This document shows positions 59,703 through 64,000 of a stretch of DNA of 64,000 nt, piece after piece. The notes under the pieces were generated by a model. The model had not been told where the DNA came from, searched no databases, and worked only from the letters and a program-made list of their open reading frames with translations. The position numbers and the translations under genes were made by a program. Position 1 is the first letter of the stretch; every line of letters begins with the position of its first letter. Source of the stretch: Thermosynechococcaceae cyanobacterium MS004 (GTDB taxonomy: Bacteria; Cyanobacteriota; Cyanobacteriia; Thermosynechococcales; Thermosynechococcaceae); NCBI GenBank assembly GCA_022402525.1, contig JAKRSB010000141.1, forward strand, positions 26,060-90,059, written 5' to 3'.

Positions 59703-61466
59703 CTATATGTGAATGCTAGCCGCTACACGACTTGGCAGCAGAATATTGTAGGGAGCGGGCTGAGATTTGTTACGCGCGGCAATCTCAAATTCAATCTGGT
59801 GCAGCTCGCTCTGAAAGGCCGCAATGAGGGGCAACACCCGACGATCGCCAAAGTCATCGCAGCCGTACTGCCCCAGGGTATTGACCCGTAAATTGCCCAC
59901 CACAAACACATCTGCAATTTGATAGAGGGCGAGCGATCGCGGGGGCAGCATCGCCAGCAAATCATCGGAGCCGTAAGGATGTCCTGATTCCGGCGGCGGT
60001 GCGTAGGCCGCTGCGGGCATACTCGGCGCAAAGGACATATCTGCAAACACCGAGTAGTTGATGGCAGCGTGATAGGCCGTTGCGCGGTGGATAATCTGGG
60101 CCACTAGGGTGGTCAGGGCCGCTAGCGTTTGGACTTGCCCATGATTATCGCCCACCCCCCGTAGATTTGCCCCCTCCGGTGCCCCTAGCTCTCGCAGCCA
60201 CTGCTGAACTTCAACATCCTCCGCAACATCTTGATCTGAGCTGTAGTAGAGGTCAATATAGTGAGCAACAAAACCATGAATGGCTTGCCAGTGGCGCAAC
60301 GCATCATCTCGGTAAGGGTAATCGGGTAAAGTCTCTTGGCTCAAGACTCCCGCTCGTTCAAAGGCATAGGGAGCAGACTGCTCTCGCCAGTTAAAGGCGT
60401 CTAGCCCTCGCTGGGATAACTCAAGCAGCCCCTCTAGGCTCACACTTTGGAGCGTAGCCGTGCGCCCCCCTGGGCCAAAGACCGACTGCGTTGCGGCATG
60501 GATGGGCACCGTAAACTGAAAGTGAGGATGGAGCAAAATTCGGACAGGATGGTTGCTAGACAGGGTGCGATAGGTACAAATTGCCACCATGCCCACGATC
60601 ATGTGGCAGTAGGTGCCGTGCAGCACCACCCCATGATAGTTACTGTCCGCCACCTGAAAGACGGTCTTAGCCATCTGCCATGTCGCACCGTCCAGGGGCG
60701 TAAAGCAGGCAGGGGATGACCCACCTTGCGCCTCCCACTGAATTGCCACAGGGTGAAGCTGGGTGCGGAGGCGGTCTAGGGCAAAGAGTGCCCTCGGCGC
60801 GCAGAGATACTTTCGCCAGCCCTCGCTAAAGCCGCTGGGAATTCCCTGAAGAATAGGAAACTCTGCCAAGAATAATCGCCCCTCCCCATGAGCGGCCGTC
60901 AGGCGATCGCCCAACATAATCTGTTCATAGCGAGATTCACTCACGGGTAAGGTATTGACCGATTCCGTGACCAAGCGGAGCTGGGTTGGGTTGGTGCCTG
61001 CCACACGCTGCCAAGCAAAATACCAGTCTTCGCGCCAGTAGCGCTGAGCAAGGGGCGGCTCAATGAGCTGAAATAACGCTTCGTAGTCCGCAATTTGGAG
61101 GGGAATGCGCTGGGTGTAAGGAGGGGTCTGCACCGACCGAGGTGGCCCCCACAGTCGATTCAGAAGCTGAGTCTGGGCCGATTGGAGAGAATGGCGTAAC
61201 TCATCTAGAGGGGCACCATCTGGGGAAGTGCGCCACGCTTGAATATCACTCAGCCGTTCATTCGTGGTCAAAATGCCCTGGAGGGCCGCAAGTTTGGCCA
61301 GGTAGTGAATTGAAAATTCATCTTTCCAGGGCACCTGCTCCGGAAAAGGAAGCCGATGATAGTCGCGATTGATACGGTAAACGGCGCGATCGCGAGCAAT
61401 GCGGGCAGCACGATCATTCGGATCTGGATCGGTCTGGGGCAGGGAGGGAATTAGGCAGCTATTCAT
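59703..61466 (-). CDS. Lipoxygenase
   Basis: Lipoxygenases add oxygen to polyunsaturated fatty acids, giving hydroperoxides that feed oxylipin signalling. This 587-residue protein lacks an obvious PLAT domain. All five iron ligands can be traced: H283 and H288 (VVLHGTYCH), H466 and N470 (YHAAIN) and the C-terminal Ile587 (ASIHI). Family stretches ATWQMAKTVFQVADSNYH, NHPVRILLHPHFQ and MSFAPSMPAAAY are present. Regiospecificity cannot be read from sequence. It is upstream of the kinase hybrid on the same strand and the two may be one transcript. Confidence 0.93.
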   Translation of the reverse strand: MNSCLIPSLPQTDPDPNDRAARIARDRAVYRINRDYHRLPFPEQVPWKDEFSIHYLAKLAALQGILTTNERLSDIQAWRTSPDGAPLDELRHSLQSAQTQLLNRLWGPPRSVQTPPYTQRIPLQIADYEALFQLIEPPLAQRYWREDWYFAWQRVAGTNPTQLRLVTESVNTLPVSESRYEQIMLGDRLTAAHGEGRLFLAEFPILQGIPSGFSEGWRKYLCAPRALFALDRLRTQLHPVAIQWEAQGGSSPACFTPLDGATWQMAKTVFQVADSNYHGVVLHGTYCHMIVGMVAICTYRTLSSNHPVRILLHPHFQFTVPIHAATQSVFGPGGRTATLQSVSLEGLLELSQRGLDAFNWREQSAPYAFERAGVLSQETLPDYPYRDDALRHWQAIHGFVAHYIDLYYSSDQDVAEDVEVQQWLRELGAPEGANLRGVGDNHGQVQTLAALTTLVAQIIHRATAYHAAINYSVFADMSFAPSMPAAAYAPPPESGHPYGSDDLLAMLPPRSLALYQIADVFVVGNLRVNTLGQYGCDDFGDRRVLPLIAAFQSELHQIEFEIAARNKSQPAPYNILLPSRVAASIHI

Positions 61467-62084
61467 AGTCAGCCTCGCTCGCTGAATTCATTCGGAAGGT
61501 TATTTTAGCTTTGAAGAAGCTTTGAAGACCCTGTGCAACGGATTTAAGCCTCGGGACAGTCAGTCGTTAGTCGTTGAATAAATACATTATCGGTCAGAGT
61601 TCAATATCTAGAAGGCTCAGTGTATCTAAATGGAGGGCAAAAAAAGCATTCTGACGTACAATCTGGGCATTTATGATTCATTTTTCATATCCAAAGCAGA
61701 CAGATTTCCATGCCCGCTATCTTTGATGAAACCACGTTGACGACGGGCAATATTAGTCCGCTAGCTTTTGCTGACATTATTGTTTCAGTGCAATGCTTAT
61801 TTGAGGCGTGAGCGGTAACTTCGAGGGGGCGATCGCGTTTAAGTCGGTGGGCTGAATTAATTTTAAGACTGGGTTTCAGCTCCGTGCTTGACTGAGCAGT
61901 TTGTACTGATTGTTTGTATTGGTGGTTTGTATTGGTTGAAATATTAATTGCTTTTTCTCGTCGCTTGCTCTCGTCTCATGACGTTGGCCGCCGGAAATAT
62001 CTAGATTCATCGAATTGAGAGGCCAAGAAATTTATCTACTATCCTGGATAGATTGGCTTTATCCAAGAGGGTCAGAGGCTTGGC
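61467..62084. other. Intergenic region between divergent lipoxygenase and STAND genes
   Basis: This 618-base stretch is AT-rich near 61560-61680. It contains a 33-codon frame (61710-61811: MPAIFDETTLTTGNISPLAF and more) that could be a remnant or small peptide, which I do not call as a gene. Word repeats built on TTTGTATTGGTTG lie at 61905-61945. A stop (TAG, 62049-62051) precedes the STAND frame. Both promoters should be here. Confidence 0.45.
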
Positions 62085-64000
62085 GTGGATCAGCTTTTAC
62101 AGCACCTAAGCGAAGTTTGGGCTTACATCAAGCAGAATTCTGATCCGTTACAGGCTTTTGCGGCTGTGAGCTTTCCAGTGGCAGGTGGGGTTTGGGCTTT
62201 TGTGAAGTGGGTTTGGCCTCACATTTCCCGTCTGTGGACTCGTCCTGCATCACAAAAAAATCTGACAGACTTGTTTCCGTTTGAGGTGATTCAACCCCCG
62301 CAACGGGAAGGGGATGTGCAAAGGCTGGATGTTTTGAGAGGTCTTTTAGGGTCTTTGGAGCCTGTGGATTACCCGCTGGCGGATTTTAATATCCCTTATC
62401 AGCAGCGCGACCCGCAGGTGAATGTGCTGAGTGCGCTAGACGCATGTTTTAGCCGCAAGAATTGGGTGCTGATTTTAGGGAAGTCGGGGCTGGGCAAGAC
62501 TCGTGAGGCGGCTGAGTTGGCGCTACAGCTCCACGCTCAGGGCTGGACTATTTTACGACTGACGATGGAGGGGAAATGGTTAGAGGTGCCCCTTAAGTTT
62601 CCGTCGGAGCGGGTGCCCCATCGACGGGTGCTGTTTTTTCTGGATAATCTGAACCAGCCAATGTATGCCAGTCGGGTACGGGAAGGGAAGGTTCAGGAGG
62701 GTCTTTCTGATGAATTATTGCGGAAACCCCTTCAGGAGCGCTTGCTGGAGTATCTAAACTTTTTTGAGCGGGAGTGCGGCGCGGATCAAATTCGGGTGAT
62801 TGCAACGGCTCGCGATGAAAAGGCGGCAGAACAAGAGGGGGAACCTTGCCCTTGGGATAAGCTGGCCTGGGCAAAATATCCGCAGTTTTGGGGTCGCTTT
62901 GAAAGATACACATTGCCAGATTTGGCTCCGGTTGCAATGGAGGCGGTGCTGCAAGAGGCTTTAGACGGAGGGAAGGTACAGGCGCAGTCTGCGGATTTTG
63001 CGGCAATGGCGCAGCGGAATGACGGGACGTTTCGCAATGTGGTGGCGAATCTGCAAGAGGTCCGCAAGATTAAGGGGTTACTGTCTCTCAAAACCTTTCA
63101 GCCGACGTTGATGGGGTCTTGGGCGGAGCGGTTTGCCAGGGTAAGGGCACAGTACCCGCTGGCTGGGGTAGTTTATGATGCGGCAGATTTACTACGGCAG
63201 GTTGATGTTGACCTCAAGGCGCTTGAGTCTGTAACCCTACAACAAACTCTTTTGCGAGAAACCGCACTGTTGTTGATGCCAGGATGGTGGCAGCACTGGC
63301 GCTTGGCGAGAACGGTGCCCAAGGTTTTGGCGATGGAGCAACGACTGCTCGACCCGCCGGATGGGTTACTGGAAGCGAAGGGAACCCCAACAGAAGTGGG
63401 TGAATATCTGCCACGCTTACGGCGTATGCTGCTGGCGCAAGCGAAACTGCGCCCCCAAGAGATGATTGCGCCTTTGTCTGGCTTTGCGTTTGCTGCCAAT
63501 CGGCTGAAGCGCTACCGTGAAGCGCTACCCGTTTTTAGGACACTGCTAGATAAGTTATTGGTGCCTTTAATGGTTCAACAGCCAGGAACCAAATCGGCAG
63601 AAGCCTTAAATAATTTTCTTGTGCCTCTTTGGTTCAGTCGCGGAACTGCTGCTGGGTTGCTTGGGCTGGAACTACAAGCTGAAACGCCAGCTATTCCAAC
63701 TCAACGCATTGAAGAAAAGTTTTTGGAGTCGATCACAAGCTTTGACAAAGCCATCGAGTTCAAGCCCGACAAACATGATGCCTGGTATAACCGAGGGAAT
63801 GCGCTGTTTCAGTTAGGCCGCACTGAAGAAGCGATCGCAAGCTATGACAAAACCATCAAGTTCAAGCCCGATGACTATGAAGCCTGGTATAACCGAGGGG
63901 TTGCGCTGTTTCAGTTAGGCCGCACTGAAGAAGCGATCACCAGCTATGACAAAGCCATCGAGTTCAAGCCCGATAAACATGAAGCCTGGTATAACCGAGG
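62085..64000 (+). CDS. STAND-like NTPase with TPR repeats (5' part; runs past the window)
   Basis: A frame open from 62052 continues without a stop to the right edge. I choose the GTG at 62085 because AGAGG (62074-62078) lies 6 bases upstream; in the window this gives 638 residues. Residues about 22-45 may be a membrane segment (FPVAGGVWAFVKWVW). A P-loop GKSGLGKT lies at 132-139 and a Walker B-like VLFFLDN at 182-188, followed by a large helical region. From about 530 come near-identical 34-residue TPRs (AWYNRGxALFQLGRTEEAI). The layout fits STAND ATPases with a TPR sensor, as in signalling, cell-death or anti-phage proteins. The effector is not visible in the N-terminus, and the C-terminus is outside the window. 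Confidence 0.82.
   Translation, partial: MDQLLQHLSEVWAYIKQNSDPLQAFAAVSFPVAGGVWAFVKWVWPHISRLWTRPASQKNLTDLFPFEVIQPPQREGDVQRLDVLRGLLGSLEPVDYPLADFNIPYQQRDPQVNVLSALDACFSRKNWVLILGKSGLGKTREAAELALQLHAQGWTILRLTMEGKWLEVPLKFPSERVPHRRVLFFLDNLNQPMYASRVREGKVQEGLSDELLRKPLQERLLEYLNFFERECGADQIRVIATARDEKAAEQEGEPCPWDKLAWAKYPQFWGRFERYTLPDLAPVAMEAVLQEALDGGKVQAQSADFAAMAQRNDGTFRNVVANLQEVRKIKGLLSLKTFQPTLMGSWAERFARVRAQYPLAGVVYDAADLLRQVDVDLKALESVTLQQTLLRETALLLMPGWWQHWRLARTVPKVLAMEQRLLDPPDGLLEAKGTPTEVGEYLPRLRRMLLAQAKLRPQEMIAPLSGFAFAANRLKRYREALPVFRTLLDKLLVPLMVQQPGTKSAEALNNFLVPLWFSRGTAAGLLGLELQAETPAIPTQRIEEKFLESITSFDKAIEFKPDKHDAWYNRGNALFQLGRTEEAIASYDKTIKFKPDDYEAWYNRGVALFQLGRTEEAITSYDKAIEFKPDKHEAWYNR
63675..64000 (+). repeat. 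102-bp tandem TPR-coding repeat (continues past edge)
   Basis: The phrase GCCTGGTATAACCGAGGG recurs at 63780, 63882 and 63984, exactly 102 bp apart. The intervening bases differ by only a few changes, so the TPRs are near-identical at DNA level. This marks recent amplification and probable copy-number variation between strains. Confidence 0.9.

Noticed and set aside
61710..61811. 33-codon frame between lipoxygenase and STAND genes
   Set aside because: Too short and without a clear ribosome site or family; mentioned only as a possible remnant.

Overview
The window is a stretch of cyanobacterial chromosome. The octamer GCGATCGC (HIP1) is scattered through it. It also carries genes found only or mainly in cyanobacteria: the phycobilisome core subunit ApcF, a high-light-inducible protein, a type III glutamine synthetase (GlnN), a cyanobacterial-type L-cysteine/cystine C-S lyase, and several small cyanobacterial membrane proteins. 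Base composition is moderately GC-rich, with a few AT-rich islands. The mix, with a lipoxygenase and a giant Ser/Thr-kinase/ATPase hybrid, suggests a filamentous or Leptolyngbya-like lineage, but the sequence alone does not fix the genus. I saw no rRNA, tRNA, CRISPR array or intact transposon.

Layout. 1-6.6 kb: a cell-wall amidase, an AT-rich island with two coiled-coil genes of unknown function, an NlpC/P60 hydrolase, methionine-salvage mtnB, a PD-(D/E)XK-like protein and a DUF952 protein. 6.7-16 kb: a housekeeping run of an SbcD-type nuclease, ilvC, a zinc metallopeptidase, pgi, a membrane GTPase and guaD; a remnant of a purine permease lies just before guaD. 16-23 kb: small membrane proteins, an HLIP, folP, a GDP-fucose-synthase-type enzyme, and an apparent operon of a pentapeptide-repeat protein with a flavoprotein that lacks its redox disulfide. 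23-30 kb: nitrogen and light harvesting (glnN behind a plausible NtcA promoter, apcF, gdhA) and rfbB. 30-38.7 kb: fabG, a histone-deacetylase-family protein, an exported msrB, a pseudopilin, the C-S lyase, rsmE and an HD protein. 38.9-53.5 kb: translation and genome maintenance (rpsB-tsf, recG, carB, ftsH, a DHH phosphoesterase, an HNH protein), interrupted by an AT-rich GmrSD-like DUF262/DUF1524 gene. 53.7-64 kb: a 1944-residue kinase/ATPase/GAF/AAA hybrid, probably co-transcribed behind a lipoxygenase, then a STAND-like NTPase with near-identical TPR repeats that runs off the right edge.

How they work together. glnN and gdhA are the two routes of ammonium assimilation, and mtnB, msrB and the C-S lyase handle sulfur compounds. 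guaD salvages purine nitrogen, while its presumed permease partner survives only as a scrap. The accessory-looking parts are the coiled-coil pair, the GmrSD-like protein, the lipoxygenase/kinase unit and the STAND-TPR protein; these are the best places to look for something new. Short tandem word repeats of 13-17 bp (often exactly 15 bp) recur throughout, in linkers of proteins as well as between genes.
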